Positions 49,310 to 61,161 of a stretch of DNA of 64,000 nucleotides are shown in pieces. Positions within the stretch are counted from its first letter, which is position 1. The number at the start of each line of letters is the position of its first letter. The notes under the pieces were generated by a model, which was not told where the DNA came from, ran no database searches, and saw only the letters and a program-made list of their open reading frames with translations. Origin of the DNA: Siphonodentalium dalli (taxonomy: Eukaryota; Mollusca; Scaphopoda; Gadilida; Siphonodentaliidae). The stretch is from NCBI GenBank assembly GCA_032622095.1, contig CP136061.1, positions 1,924,001 through 1,988,000 on the forward strand, written 5' to 3'. Made by a program: the position numbers and the translations under genes.

Positions 49310-49870
49310 TAAGTTTTTCACCGATAGCGCGATAACTCACGCAAATATTAACCGATTTCAACAATATTTGGTATATGAGACTCTTGCAACAATATCTCGG
49401 ACGAGTTCGAAAACCAGGTTTGTCCGAATTATTTTCGCGGAGTTATGGGCCTTAGTTTGTCTATTTTTAGCAATTTTATCACCGATAGCGCGATAACTCG
49501 ATGAAATATTAACCGATTTTAACCATATTTGGTATATGAGTCTCCTGCAACAATATCTCGGACGAGTTCGAAAACCAGGTTTGTCCAAATTTTTATTCGC
49601 GGAGTTATGGGTCTTAGTTTGTCTATTTTTAGCAATGTTATCACCGTTAGCGCGATAACTCAATGAAATATTAACCGATTTAAACAATATTTGGTATATG
49701 AGTCTCTTGCAACAATATCTCGGACGAGTTCAAAAACCTGGTTTGTCCGAATTTTTAGTTTACAAGTCTATTTTAATAACAATTTTATCACTGTTAGTGC
49801 GATAACTTAATGAAATATTAACAGATTCAATTGATATTTGGTATATAGGTCTATTGCAATAATATACCAC
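49310..49870. repeat. Degenerate tandem repeat, 147-171 bp, 4 copies
   Basis: CCG(A/T)TAGCGCGATAACTC recurs at about 49321, 49492, 49644 and (as CTGTTAGTGCGATAACTT) 49791. Each is followed by AAATATTAACCGATTT, ATTTGGTATATGAG and CAACAATATCTCGGACGAG. Confidence 0.85.
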
Positions 49871-49904
49871 CGTCCGACTTTTTTCCCCGAAGTTGTGCAC
49901 CTTA

Positions 49905-51400
49905 TTGGCAGAAGTTTGGTTGGACGGGTGTGACTAATTACCACCCGGGACCGCCCGGGTGGCCACACAAGCCTGTGGACACAATATCTCGACGTTATAA
50001 CGTAGCCACATGCCACCTGGGGGCAACATAGGAAAATTTACTCGCTCGCTCGTCTCCGGCCAGTCATATTAACCCCACAAATGCCGATATTGGCTAAAAG
50101 AGTGATTACTGGTGTCTTCGTGTGTTTTCAGACAGATTATTTTGGTGATTCTCGGTAGTGCAATACACATAAGTGTTAATTCCATATATTAACTTGTTGA
50201 GGCGTCCACGGCCGATGTTATTAACCCCTCAAATTCCAGTAAAACTGGTAAAATAGTCTATAAACAAAAAAAACCTTGGGACTGCCCGGGACACTATATC
50301 TCGAACAATAGCGACATACCCCACGAGGTCAACCTAGAAAATGTTACTCGCTCGCTCGACTTCGGCCGGTGTTATTAACCCCGATAAAATGGTATATAAT
50401 CAAAAAGAACATTGGGACCGCCGGGCGGCCCCCTGGGCACGTGGACACTATATCTCGACGTTATAACGTAGCGACATACCCCACAAGGTCAACCTAGAAA
50501 ATGTTACTCGCTCGACTCCGGCCGGTGTTATTAACCCCTCAAGATCCGATAAAATGGTATATAAACAAAATGAACACTGGGACCGCCCGGGCGGCCCCAC
50601 GGGCCCGAGGACACTATATCTCGACGTTATAACATAGCGACATACCCCACGAGGTTAACCTAGAAAATGTTACTCGCTCGCTCGACTTCGGACGGTGTTA
50701 TTAACCCCTCAAAATCCTATAAAATGGTATATAAACAAAAAGAACATTGGGACCGCCCGGGAGGCCCCATGGACCCGTGGACACTATATCTCGACGTTAT
50801 AACGTAGCGACATACCCCACGTGGTCAACATAGAAAATGGTACTCGCTCGCTCGACTCCGGCCGGTGTTATTAACCCCTCAAAATCCGATAAAATGGTAT
50901 ATAATCAAAAAGAACATTGGGACCGCCCGGGTGGCCCCTGGGCCCGTGGACACTATATCTCGACGTTATAACGTAGCGACATACCCCACGTGGTCAACAT
51001 AGAAAATGGTACTCGCTCGCTCGACTCCGGCCTGTGTTATTAACCCCTCAAAATCCGATAAAATGGTATATAAACAAAAAGAACATTGGGACCGCCCGGG
51101 CGGCCCCCTGGGCCCGTGGACACTATATCTCGACGTTATAACGTAGTGACATTCTCCACGAGGTCAACCTAGAAAATGTTACTCGCTCACTCGACTCAGG
51201 CCGGTATTATTAACCCCATAAAAATCCGATATTGGCTAAGAGGGCACGGAGAGCTCGGTGTCTTCTTTTGATTTCGGACAGCATATTTTGATGATGCATG
51301 GTAGTGCAATACCACCTGATAGTGACTTCCAGATATTGACTCGCTGACGCGTCAACACAAAATCCCGCAAAATACCGTATCACCATAAATATTCGGCCCT
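49905..51400. repeat. Left inverted arm: 169-bp tandem array, about 7 copies
   Basis: ACTCGCTCGCTCGACT marks units near 50041, 50345, 50505, 50672, 50842, 51011 and 51181 (regular spacing 160-170 bp after 50345). Each unit holds two perfect palindromes, CCGCCCGGGCGG (some copies mutated) and ACGTTATAACGT. A distinct terminal segment with CCGATATTGGCTAA and CAGACAGATTATTTTG stands at both ends (about 50080 and 51230). The whole is repeated in inverse orientation at 56150-56937. Confidence 0.85.
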
Positions 51401-51484
51401 ACATGATCGTAAATATCGCAATTTTCTTGAATGTTTTCAATAAAAATTAATAACGTTACACCTACATGTATAATTTTTATATTT

Positions 51485-52097
51485 TATTCATAAAAATAAC
51501 TAGTTTGAGCAAGATTATTCTCCATTTCTTTTGATCACCCAACAAAATGTTTCATATCACTTTAATACTGGCGCCATCAGTTTGTTCCAGACAGACATCC
51601 CATATAAACTAAACTTTCGGTTAATTACACACATAATATTATAAAAGACTATTATGTACTTGTTCGTCGTGTAAAACTAACTTTATAGATCATGCCACAA
51701 ATCTATACTCTGGCTAACGCCTATAAAATTCATATATTCCATGCACCTGTCCATAATCTTGGAACTTTTTGAAGTTTTGACGGGAACCTTAATGTAAAGT
51801 CGAAAATATAACTTGAGGAGAAATTGCATAAATTATTGTAAGCAAAGCAAAATCGCTCACAAAATCACTTACATCATAAAATTTCGGGTTGGGTCCTTCA
51901 GTCAAGTAATAATGAAGAACTATTTTTCCTGTGTTATTTTTAGTCGAGTTTTTGAAGTTTTTCAAAAACTCGACTTATGGTTTGACGAGGGACGGTTGGC
52001 TGGCGGGCGGCGGCAGGCGGACCTAAAGAATGCCTTATAACTTTGACATTTGTGAACGGATTAAAAAAAATTTGGTATGGCAGTTGCTCCCAATGAC
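51485..52097 (+). repeat. Direct duplication, copy 2 (613 bp)
   Basis: Second copy of 48623-49236, with the hairpin at 51942-51975. The flanking sequence afterwards differs from that after copy 1. Confidence 0.95.
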
Positions 52098-52629
52098 ACG
52101 AGCGGGTGTAATTGTGTTGAAATCGACAGCAACTGCTTGTCTGAAGAGAGCCGCGGCAGATGTTTGAATGTGTTGATATCAATTAGCAGTAAAACGGTAT
52201 CGCAATTGTTATATTGTATACATTAACCCGTTCACAATAATCAGAAGACATATTGGCGGATTTAAAACGAAACTGTGTTTTCATAACACTTGGGGAAGAC
52301 GAACAGGTAATCTCGTGACAACAGTGGAGATTTGCGATGAGGTTTCCGTGTTTTTATTGCAATCGAAAATGGTAGTAATCCCAAAATCTTCTTGGTGCTA
52401 GACAATAACGATCAATATGACGAAGAGAGTATTTGTGATACTGGAAACCCGTGTACTTAATTTGCTTACCGACCAATCACACGATATTTCGTTATGGGGT
52501 AGATTATATATAATCGTGTGTGAATTAAAAATAAAATTTAATTCTAAATATCTTAAAATCATGCGACCACGTATTCGGTTCACGCTTCCATCCATGGTGC
52601 TGTATCCGTGTTCCGTCTGCTCTACTGAA
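52098..52629. other. Intronic sequence, possibly the worn 5' side of the LINE
   Basis: Open frames on both strands at 52398-52728 carry no motif I recognise. Nothing else seen. Confidence 0.35.
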
Positions 52630-52639
52630 GCTGAAGACG

Positions 52640-53063
52640 AGTCAATATATTTCATATGGAAAATACGGCGTCGATATTTCAGACCGCCGGAAATTCCAAG
52701 GGATACAAGAGCGCGCCTTGGTGGATAAACTGAAATCTGAAAATTTGATGCGATTCTATAATGTAAATCATGCCGAAAAGAAAACGATCAGTGGAAATAA
52801 AATACGAACGTATAGATTATTCAAGTCAAAGTATGAAATTGAACCATACATTGTCAATGCGCGATCTGCCAAAGCGAGAATTCTATTCACAAGATTGAGA
52901 ATCAGTAATCATCGACTGGAAATCGAAAAAGGGAGACACAAACAGCCCCCAAAACCAGTGAGAGAAAGATTGTGTTCTGCGTGTAATTCAAAACAAATTG
53001 AGTCAGAATATCATTTCATCTTAGAATGTCGGGCCTATGAAAGTATTCGCGAAACTTATGTAA
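52640..53063 (+). pseudogene. LINE (non-LTR) ORF2 C-terminus, part 1
   Basis: From about 52680 the frame reads KFQGIQERALVDKLKSEN, then NKIRTYRLFKSKYEIEPY, ARILFTRLRISNHRLEIEKG and PVRERLCSACNSKQIESEYH with FILEC. This is the conserved tail of LINE ORF2 proteins: the RLEIE..GR region and a zinc finger CSAC..EYHFILEC (C-x2-C..H-x4-C). In the family this tail follows the reverse transcriptase and helps bind RNA or target DNA. 5' truncated, as is usual. The frame is cut at codon TAT-GTA by a DNA transposon and resumes at 55172. Confidence 0.85.
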
Positions 53064-55171
53064 AGCCCCTGTCACACTCAGGCCGGCGCTCTTATTGCGC
53101 TGCAAAAGTATCAAAGCGCCCACCTAAACGCACTAAGGTCTCCAAGAACCGATTGGTGACGCAGTGGACACTGGCTACAACGGGCGAGGATCTCCATGGT
53201 CGCCCATAGGTGCCAGAGCGCCGCGCTTGTTTTATGCATGCACAAAACAAGCGCAGAGGCTCGGCGTTCTGACCAGGACGTAGTACTGTCGCCGTGACAG
53301 CGCAAAGCAAAGCGCCAAGCGAGCGACGTGAGCGTTATGTGGACGTAGCAAAAGCGCATATTACCTTCTCGTGGCCGCAGCAAGGAATTAATCTTGTCTT
53401 TTGCGACTACAGTAAGCTTAATCAAATTCTCACTACGTGCCTTTCCCGTCCTTAACACGCTCAATGAGGCTCTGTCCAAAACTTGTTGCGCTCTTTCTGC
53501 GCTGTCATGGGGTGTTATGGACTGGTTCCCGCTCATAGAATGTCCACATTGTGCTGCCACTGCGACTCTGGCGCTCGCTTTACGCCCAAGCGTTATACAT
53601 GGCGTTCTTCCGGCGTTTACAGCAGGTTTACAGTACGATCCCACTTCGAAATGCGGTCTGCTCACACCAACTGTTGTATTGCGTGTGTCTTTGGTAGGTA
53701 TCTGTTATGTCTGAATTATATAGTTGTATTGTGTGTGTCTTTGGTCTATAGGTATCTGTTATGTCTGAATGATATAGTTGTATTGCGTGTGTCTTTGGTA
53801 GATATATGTTATGTCTGAATTATATAGTTGTATTGCGTGTGTCTTTGCGATCAGGCTGGCGTTTGGTTTGAGTTGAAAAAGTATCAAAATACGAGTAACG
53901 CACAGTGGAAGCGCGGAAAATTGTCAGAAATTTTCAATCTGTTAAAACAAGAGAACCAATGTCAGAAATGGTAACGCGCTCAAGATCATATATTATAAAC
54001 CCAAGAATGTAATTGTAGAATATAAAATATATTGGTTTTGCGAATGACCAACTCAGAATTCCGTTAAATAACAATAACAACCAGCACCTATTTAACGAAC
54101 CGGTGCCGACTCGACCGATTCCGACCACAACACCCAGTGGGCTGCAGAAATTTATTTTATTTGTAATTGACATATAGTTTATCACAAACCAAAAATCAAC
54201 ATTAATCAACGTTGATTAACACAATAAACGAAAGTGAATTTCCCCAACTACATGCACCTTATACGGGACTCGGCCTCCAGCTTGCAGTTTGACTTTTAAT
54301 CATCCCAAAAATTCCCATTCTATAAATAAAACTAATAAAATACCCATTGATAATGTCAGCCTGCACGCGAAACGAGAAACTCCCCCACCAGTTATACATG
54401 CGGCGCGCGTGACAAGCTATGCTCCTATCCCGCTTATCCCGTTTTCGTCGCGCTCTTTGTACGACCCATTGCGTTCCTGCTTTGTCACGTCAATATTCCC
54501 GCTCTCGCGCGCTCTCACTGCGTTTCCTCCACGCCGTAAACGATCTTAATGCGTTCAAGTCGTTGTCATTGCGTTGTTAGTACGCTTTGCGTTGTCATGG
54601 CGACGGTACTACGCCTGGTCAGAACGCCGAACCTCTGCGCTTGTTTTGTGCATGCACAAAACAAGCGCGGCGCTCTGGCGCTCTGGGGCGATCACGGAGA
54701 CTCTATCCCGTCCTAGCCGGTGTCAACTGCGTCACCAACACGTTCTTGGATATCTTACTGCGCTTTGCTTGGCGCTTTGATTATTTTTCAGCGCAATGCA
54801 AGCGCCGGCCTGATCGCAGCGGAGTGTGACAGTAGTTTAATCGGACAGCTAATCTATTGCGGAGTGTTGGGTATTTTCCCCACAACATAAAAACTGACTA
54901 TGACTGGAGAACGCAGGAGGCGCTATCTATACTCTCCGCGCCCGCGCAGAGAACGTTTTGCGAACTTATTGTGAACGTACTAGCATCACAATGACAGCGA
55001 CTTGAACGCACTAAGAGCGTGAGACTTGACAAAGTAGGAACGCAATAGGAGCATACTTTGGTTTAAAAGTTTGACAATTTTCGACAGTTTTCGGCGCTCC
55101 TCCTGCGTGTTACTCATATGCTGGTACTTTTGCAGCGCAGTGAGAGCGCCGGCCTGAGTGTGACAGGGGTT
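53064..55171. mobile_element. PIF/Harbinger-like non-autonomous element, 2,108 bp, TAA target site
   Basis: Ends AGCCCCTGTCACACTCAGG and, reversed, AACCCCTGTCACACTCAGG, continuing identical into CCGGCGCTC. TAA flanks both sides (53061-53063, 55172-55174), the 3-bp duplication typical of PIF/Harbinger. Deleting the element and one TAA rejoins the LINE frame exactly. Inside, 53110-53340 and 54570-54800 are inverted copies, and a worn end (GCGCCGGCCTG..GAGTGTGACAG) lies near 54800-54835, so the element is itself composite. Open frames of 184 codons (minus) and 68-80 codons (plus) come from these inverted copies; no transposase or MADF/Myb motif seen. Confidence 0.85.
53673..53850. repeat. Tandem repeat, 50-54 bp, 4 copies
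   Basis: TTGTATTG(C/T)GTGTGTCTTTG begins at 53673, 53724, 53778 and 53828, joined by TATCTGTTATGTCTGAAT. Lies inside the PIF/Harbinger-like element. Confidence 0.92.
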
Positions 55172-55505
55172 TAAAGGACATAATTGCAACGTGCCCTCAT
55201 TTCTTAGAAATGACAAATTATGAGAAGTTCAGATTTATTATGCAGAATGAACAAATTGCAACCGTTAACGTTATATGCGACATGATCCGGTCTTTCTTCA
55301 CCATTCGAGACAATATACATAATGTCTAATAAAAGCAAGTATACCCTGAGTATACCTGAGATTTTATGACAGTAAATTCACGAGCGTATATGCATATCGT
55401 ATGTGATTACTCATGTTAAATTATTCCATATGTTGATATATGTATTTATTATATGTGCAACTGCCCATTGGGTGTATTTTGCATTAAAATCTTATCTTAT
55501 CTTAT
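55172..55505 (+). pseudogene. LINE ORF2 C-terminus, part 2, and 3' tail
   Basis: Continues the frame interrupted at 53063: TCPHFLEMTNYEKFRFIMQN, then VICDMIRSFFTIRDNIHNV and a stop near 55325. A short 3' UTR follows and ends in ATCTTATCTTATCTTAT (about 55489-55505), the microsatellite tail expected for such elements. Confidence 0.85.
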
Positions 55506-55694
55506 GGGGGGGATGACCATATTACATATTATATATTTTCTTTATTAGCTCCACATATGGAGAGTATGATGACCTCCATCACCGGGAATAATGTTTTCAG
55601 TCCTTGCCCAAAAGGTCGTGGGTTGGGTTGCAATATGGGGAGGTACTTTGACCAGGAAAATCCTATTATACATGTCCAGTTGACATCAGAGGTT
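55506..55694. other. Intronic sequence, nothing recognised
   Basis: Starts with a G7 run directly after the LINE tail. No gene. Confidence 0.4.
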
Positions 55695-55930
55695 ATAAAA
55701 GGGCACTAATTATTATTAAAATAAAATCATTAATTATATAACCAAAATTGTTGAAATCTGATCGGTGAAAATTGAAACATGTGGGTGAAATTGGCCCATG
55801 GCGTGTCAAGAGAAAAGGGCACTAAGTATTGGTAAAATAAAATAATTAATTTTATAACCAAAATTGTTGCAATCTGATCGGTGAGAATTGAAACATGTGG
55901 GTAAAATTAGCCCACAGCATGTCAAGAGTT
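55695..55930. repeat. Tandem duplication, about 116 bp x 2
   Basis: AAAAGGGCACTAA(T/G)TATT begins near 55697 and 55813. Both copies share AACCAAAATTGTTG, AATCTGATCGGTGA and GAAACATGTGGGT. Confidence 0.92.
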
Positions 55931-56149
55931 ATAGATGCTGTTGACTTCAGACGACTTAAATGGGCAAATACGAGCAATTGTTGGCTGATTTTACAATAAA
56001 CGCTCTTTATTTGTCATAATATGATAATATTCCAGGCATGTATAAATTGGTGCGTTAGATTAGACTAGTCGATCCTTAAATAGTGACTTTACAATTTCTA
56101 TAAGTGGAGATAGAGCTGTGAACAAATATATGTGATCTGATTTGGTTGG

Positions 56150-56937
56150 GGGGGATAACGTTTCTAGGTTGACCTCGTGGGGTATGGCCTACGTTATAAT
56201 GTCGAGATATAGTGTCCATGGGGCCTCCCGGGCGGTGCCGGGCGGTCCCAGTGTTCTTTATGTTTATATACCATTTTATCGGATTTTGAGGGGTTAATGA
56301 CACCGGCCGGAGTCGAGCGAGCGAGTACCATTTTCTAGGTTGACTTCGTGGGGTATGGCGCTACGATATAACGTCGAGATATAGTGTCCACGGGCCCATG
56401 GGGCCTCCCGGGCGGTCCCAGTGTTCTTTTTGTTTATATACCATTTTATCGGATTTTGAGGGGTTAATAACACTGACCGGAGTCGAGCGAGCGAGTAACA
56501 TTTTCTAGGTTGACCTCGTGGGGTATGTCGCTATGTTATAACGTCGAGGTATAGAGTCCACGGGCCCATGGGGCCGCCCGGTCGGTCCCAATGTTCTTTT
56601 TGTTTATACACTATTTTACCGGAGATTGAGGGGTTAATAACATCGGCCGTGGACACGTCAACGAGTCAATATATGTACTGCACTACCGAGAATCACCAAA
56701 ATAATCTGTCTGAAAACACACGAAGACATCGGTAATCACACAGGCTCTTTTAGCCAATATCGGCATTTGTGGGGTTAATATGACCGGCCGGAGACGAGTA
56801 AATTTTTCTATGTTGCCCTCAGGTGGCATGTCGCTACGTTATAACGTCGAGATATTGTGTCCACGGGCACGTGGGGCCACCCGGGCGGTCCCGGGCGGTA
56901 ATTAGTCACACCGGGTTGGACTGCCAAAAGCATCTTA
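56150..56937. repeat. Right inverted arm of the 169-bp tandem array
   Basis: Reverse complement of the array at 49905-51400. Units begin CTAGGTTGAC(C/T)TCGTGGGG near 56165, 56336 and 56507; the terminal segment (56641-56800) reads the reverse of 50045-50215; the outer edge GGTAATTAGTCACACC near 56897 mirrors GGTGTGACTAATTACC near 49927. Confidence 0.88.
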
Positions 56938-57429
56938 TATGCGTACCCCTTGTTTGGACTTTGTAATGCTCCCTGTCAAAATGATGTGCATTGTCAATTT
57001 GGTTTATAAATTTGTAAAAATAACTACCGGTACTTTGATCAAGATTTTATTCCATTTCTATGTGATCACCCCACTGGTGTGTTCTACATAACTTTAATAT
57101 AATAAACCAGAAATAATTAAATTTTAACATGTGTCTAGTATTTTATTTAGTCATCAAAAGTAAACAAAACAACATAAGTATATTTTAACCTAATTCCGAG
57201 CATGTTGAATGTAACCAAATTAATGTTTAAACCAAGTACAGGATGCAAACATTTATACACTTATATGCCATATACGGAATAAAATAAAGACAAACAGTGA
57301 AGATTGGGGTGTTTATTTATTTTTTTATACTGAATTGTATCATCCTATCGTGTTGGATTTAGTTTGCGTCGGCATTTTGTCCCAGTTGTTTACCTCAAAA
57401 TTTGGCTAAAAATGTGCTCCTCATTGACT
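56938..57429. other. Intronic sequence, nothing recognised
   Basis: AT-rich; no exon or element ends found. Confidence 0.4.
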
Positions 57430-57512
57430 TACCGGTCTATAAGTCACAGGTGGATTTTAATATGGGAAATTGGGTTAGAAAGATGTGACTTATCCACCGA
57501 AATTTACGGTAT
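57430..57512. mobile_element. Small foldback MITE, 83 bp
   Basis: TACCGGTCTATAAGTCACA faces TGTGACTTATCCACCG..TTTACGGTA around a short AT-rich centre. The arms pair imperfectly. Confidence 0.55.
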
Positions 57513-57611
57513 ATTGATGCGATGTTTGACATATATATGAGCTACAAATATTTGTCACATGTGATGAGAAAATAAATTTATCCATTTGCTTTTGGTAAAC
57601 TTTTGTTTCAG

Positions 57612-57695
57612 GATGATTTTCGTAGTGTATCAAGTTTAAGTGAAGTCAGTGATGTCAGTGACATGGGTGAAGCAATTGATGTACAAATAATCGCA
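57612..57695 (+). CDS. Internal coding exon, phase 0-0
   Basis: An 84-base exon between a strong acceptor (TTTTGTTTCAG, ending 57611) and donor GCA|GTGAGT (57696-57701). Its only fully open frame reads DDFRSVSSLSEVSDVSDMGE followed by AIDVQIIA. It is acidic and Ser-rich, with a repeated S-(E/D)-V-S-D pattern suggesting casein-kinase-type or disordered sequence. Phase 0 at both ends matches the terminal exon at 61973. It does not join in frame to the exon at 44442, so an intermediate exon with length 2 modulo 3 is expected. No family recognised. Length, splice sites and composition make it more likely real than chance. Confidence 0.6.
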
Positions 57696-57701
57696 GTGAG
57701 T

Positions 57702-59468
57702 ATACATTGCTTGCCTTGTATCAATTGAAACTGAATTGTGTGTGACATACTGATGCATATGATTCCTCTAATAGGGAATGGAAAATCTAAAAGACTAAAA
57801 GAGTTAAATTCAGGTTTGTGCTGTTTTTACTTCAACTTGAGAAAGTCAAGTTTGAGCTGTTCCCATGGTTTGTGCTCATTAGTGATTACCGGTGGTTTAT
57901 GGTGCACATTATTAACGTAAAAATTACACCAGCCGAGTTGTTTAACCAACACCCAGCCAATAGGCCATATTATGGAATACTTCCACTGTTATTGATAATA
58001 GGCACGATTAATCGATTATAATTGATTATTGACGACCGATTTTCGATTATCGTAGACTGCTGCTTGCTAAGACCAACAAATATGTCTTAATAATTGACTC
58101 ATTGAGGCCTATCAAGATCTACAAAATAAAAGATAAAAGAAACAAATGTCATATGAAAGCCACTTTTTTCAGGACTACAATAGGGTAATACAGATTTATT
58201 ATTTAATTTCAGGCAGCAATTGACTGAGGATGCTATCTGAGGTGCCAAACCGAAAACACAAGCTGTGAGTAGCTGCATTGACTATCTACTAGTACTGTGT
58301 AAGCCCAGGGCGAGGGTGATTGTTTTGACACAAAATCTTGGGACTAGTGGGCTTACATTAGAGGACCCCCTGATGGGCACCTTCGCAAAGATAAGTTCAT
58401 TTATCAAAACTGCATGGTCGGGTTTGATTCTGTTTAAACATGGTTTTGTAGCTTGGTAAGTTGACTATACATGTGCTACATATAGACACAATAAATAGGC
58501 CCATCGATCTCCAGATAAGAAGGCACACACATGTTCCACACATAGCACATTGCGATCATATGTGTATGGATGTGTCGGGTTAACATAGAATCGTTACAAT
58601 ATTATCTGATGACTCTTTAAAAAGCCATAATTGTATAGTTTGTAGCTATACGATATATGCGTATTCGATAAGATGATTCATTGTCATTTCATTGTCGCGT
58701 AACAGTCTACTCGAGTGGTAACGAGTCATAAAGTCTGTAAAATAAACATAATTATAAAAAATCATCCTATCGTCCTGCATGTGTGGTCTATATACAAACT
58801 CCAAGCATGTTAATACTAAACGAATATCCGGTTAGCTGCATGCATACGAACGATAGTATTCACTGTGTGTGATCAAGGCATCGCAAATCTGAATGCTTGA
58901 TGGATGTTCAATTAATTTCAATTGAATTACATTCATAATAGATATGCACACAATATTTCGCCTATGTTATGGATTCATATTTCAGATGACATTCACAGTC
59001 CAATTGATCAGCCTCAGATACACATAAAAACACTTTAAAACTCATCAGAACTCCTTAAGTGATACAAATTTTACTGCACAGAAGCTCAGCGTTTGGTGAC
59101 ATCTTCATCTGCGATGTTAACATCTTTCTGGACCGACAGTGGTCCCTGCATATTGCGCGGATTTTGAGAACGAAACTGATTTTTAAAATTCTGTTCTATC
59201 CTATGCTTCATTGACAGATACAACTATATACCGGCATATGTTTTGGAAGCGTGGAAGTCCAGGAACTATACTAGTGGGTGGATGTTCTCGAAAATTTGAG
59301 TGAGCAAAAACACTATTGAAAAAAGTTTCGCCAAAAGATATATTAAATGGTTTGATCTGGGAAAACTGATTTGGAAAACTGGTGGATAAAGTCTCCTGCT
59401 TTGTGTGGACAGACAATGTTCATTGTCTGTTTTATGATCAGAAACAAACATATCCCCATATCATATAT
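57702..59468. other. Intron between the 57612 and 61973 exons
   Basis: Candidate acceptor ATTTAATTTCAG at 58212 leads to an exon with no open phase-0 frame (GCAGCAATTGACTGA), so I do not include it. Frames at 57738-58021 and 58265-58459 read as chance. Confidence 0.4.
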
Positions 59469-59882
59469 ACACAGAACGACACGATGTGTAAATGGGTTTG
59501 TCGATACGGTACGAGCATCCGTGCTGTCGCGGAAGGATAGAATCGAGGCGCAAGCGCCTCTCATTCTATCCTTCCGCGACAGCACGAGTGCCGTATCAAC
59601 AAACCCATTTACACATCGTGTCGTTCTGTGTTTATTACTCGCTTTGCGTCCTAGAATTCGTGCATTAAAAATACAGGATTAGAAGGCTTATTTAGGTTCA
59701 TACAAGGCGTGTTTGTCATGTGTGATGATTCTTTTATTTAAATATTTCCAGTTTCATGGTTGATGCGAATGTCGTGTACATCATTTTATGTCAAAGAGAT
59801 GTGTATGGAACGTACGTTCCATACGGATTTGAAATATGGAACAGCAATAACACTGTACTTCTAGGAACAAGCGTGTAATAAA
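59469..59882 (+). mobile_element. Palindrome-bearing element, copy 1
   Basis: A 164-bp palindrome (59469-59632) with ends ACACAGAACGACACGATGTG and its complement, centred on GAGGCGC-AA-GCGCCTC (59545-59560). A tail holding CGCTTTGCGTCCTAGAATTC, a perfect 22-bp palindrome GTATGGAACGT/ACGTTCCATAC (59803-59824) and GGAACAAGCGTGTAATAAAC follows. An inverted related copy is at 63415-63792. Confidence 0.8.
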
Positions 59883-60600
59883 CTTGAAAATGAGTTTCCC
59901 ATTTTCTCGGCTTTGGTGATACCCTCAGCTTTGTTGATACCACGTACACAGGGGTGATACTGACATTCACTTGTCATGAAGTGAGCATAATATTGATATA
60001 GGTATGGCCACTCAGCCAAGTGATAACAATGCACAGGTGTGTCTCCCTTTGACAACGTGTCAGGCATTTAATTAAGGTGGTGATGCTGGTACTATTATGT
60101 TGTTGATTCTCTGTCATGTCTGGGCATTCCAATGCTTCCTCATAAATATTTATTTATTATCAACTCGGAATGATATGTTTCTTGAAGGGCTCATTTATTG
60201 TGCCGTCTTTGATATTTTTCCAACATCATTTTGAACTCTGTCACAAAATTATTCAAATGTCAACGTAAATAAATGTAAATGATAAGATACTACAAAATAG
60301 GCTAATGCAACTCAGCACTGACATTATGCGAAACTTGATTTACTGAAAATGATCGATCAATAAATTGCTCTAGTTGTCAAATTTGAAACTTTCCACATTG
60401 CAAATGGTAATTATATGCCTATTTTAGCAGCATTACATATTTTCTTGAAAACCTACAACACTATTTCAGATCCCCACCCATTGGAAACTTTTTTTTCGTT
60501 CATCTTTTCGTTTTATTTTCATTAAATTGTTTAAATTTTGTTATTCAATTTATTTTCAAGTTATGAAACATGGATATATGGTTTGATTATATGTAAAGAT
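59883..60600. other. Intronic sequence, nothing recognised
   Basis: A 68-codon minus-strand frame (59861-60067) overlaps the element end and is not supported. Confidence 0.4.
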
Positions 60601-61161
60601 TATATATATATTTTGAAGACCTCTGTCTGTATGTATGTTTGTTTGTTTGTTTGTTTGTCTGTCATTTATACAAATCTACGATTCTCGACCGATCGGGACG
60701 AAACTTGGTACGTGTGTGTAGTTTGACCAGGCGGTGAACGTTGTCGTATTGGCGAGCCCGTGCCGTGCCCGCTTCGCGCATGCGCAGACGAGATCTCGGA
60801 AACGGGTGGAGCTATCGACTTGATATTTGGTATGTGAATGTGTCTTGCCCCGGATACGAATTTTATCGGGTCGCCGCGCCCGTGCGACGCCAGCTTCGCG
60901 CATGCGCAGACGAGATCTCGGAAACGGGTGGAGCTATCGACTTGAAATTTGGTATGTGAATGTATCTTGCCCCGGATACGAATTTTATCGGGTCGCCGAG
61001 CCCGTGCGACGCCAGCTTCGCGCATGCGCAGACCAGATCTCGGAAACGGGTGGAGCTTTCGACTTGAAATTTGGTTTTTGAATAGCCCGGACAACGGGTG
61101 GAGCTTTCGACTTGAAATTTGGTTTTTGAATAGCCCGGACAACGTCGGGCTCATCGGCTAG
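60601..61161 (+). mobile_element. Helitron/pearl-like element, same family as 5014-6901
   Basis: Same layout: TTTTGAAGACCTCTGTCTG, TTTG microsatellite, three 122-bp core copies each with CGCATGCGCAGAC (near 60778, 60900, 61022), a partial 51-bp duplication near 61075-61135, 3' hairpin GCCCGgacaaCGTCGGGC, and CATCGGCTAG end. The minus-strand 162-codon frame through it is repeat-derived. Confidence 0.65.

Noticed and set aside
48623-52097. LTR retrotransposon defined by the direct duplication
   Set aside because: No TG..CA ends, no target duplication, no primer-binding or polypurine tract, and no gag-pol between the copies.
53111-54829. Transposase gene in the PIF/Harbinger-like element
   Set aside because: The 184-codon minus frame and the 68-80-codon plus frames translate inverted copies of the same non-coding segment; no DDE or Myb/MADF motif.
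58212-58264. Extra exon between 57695 and 61973
   Set aside because: Good acceptor and GTGAGT donor, but the phase-0 frame meets TGA after four codons.
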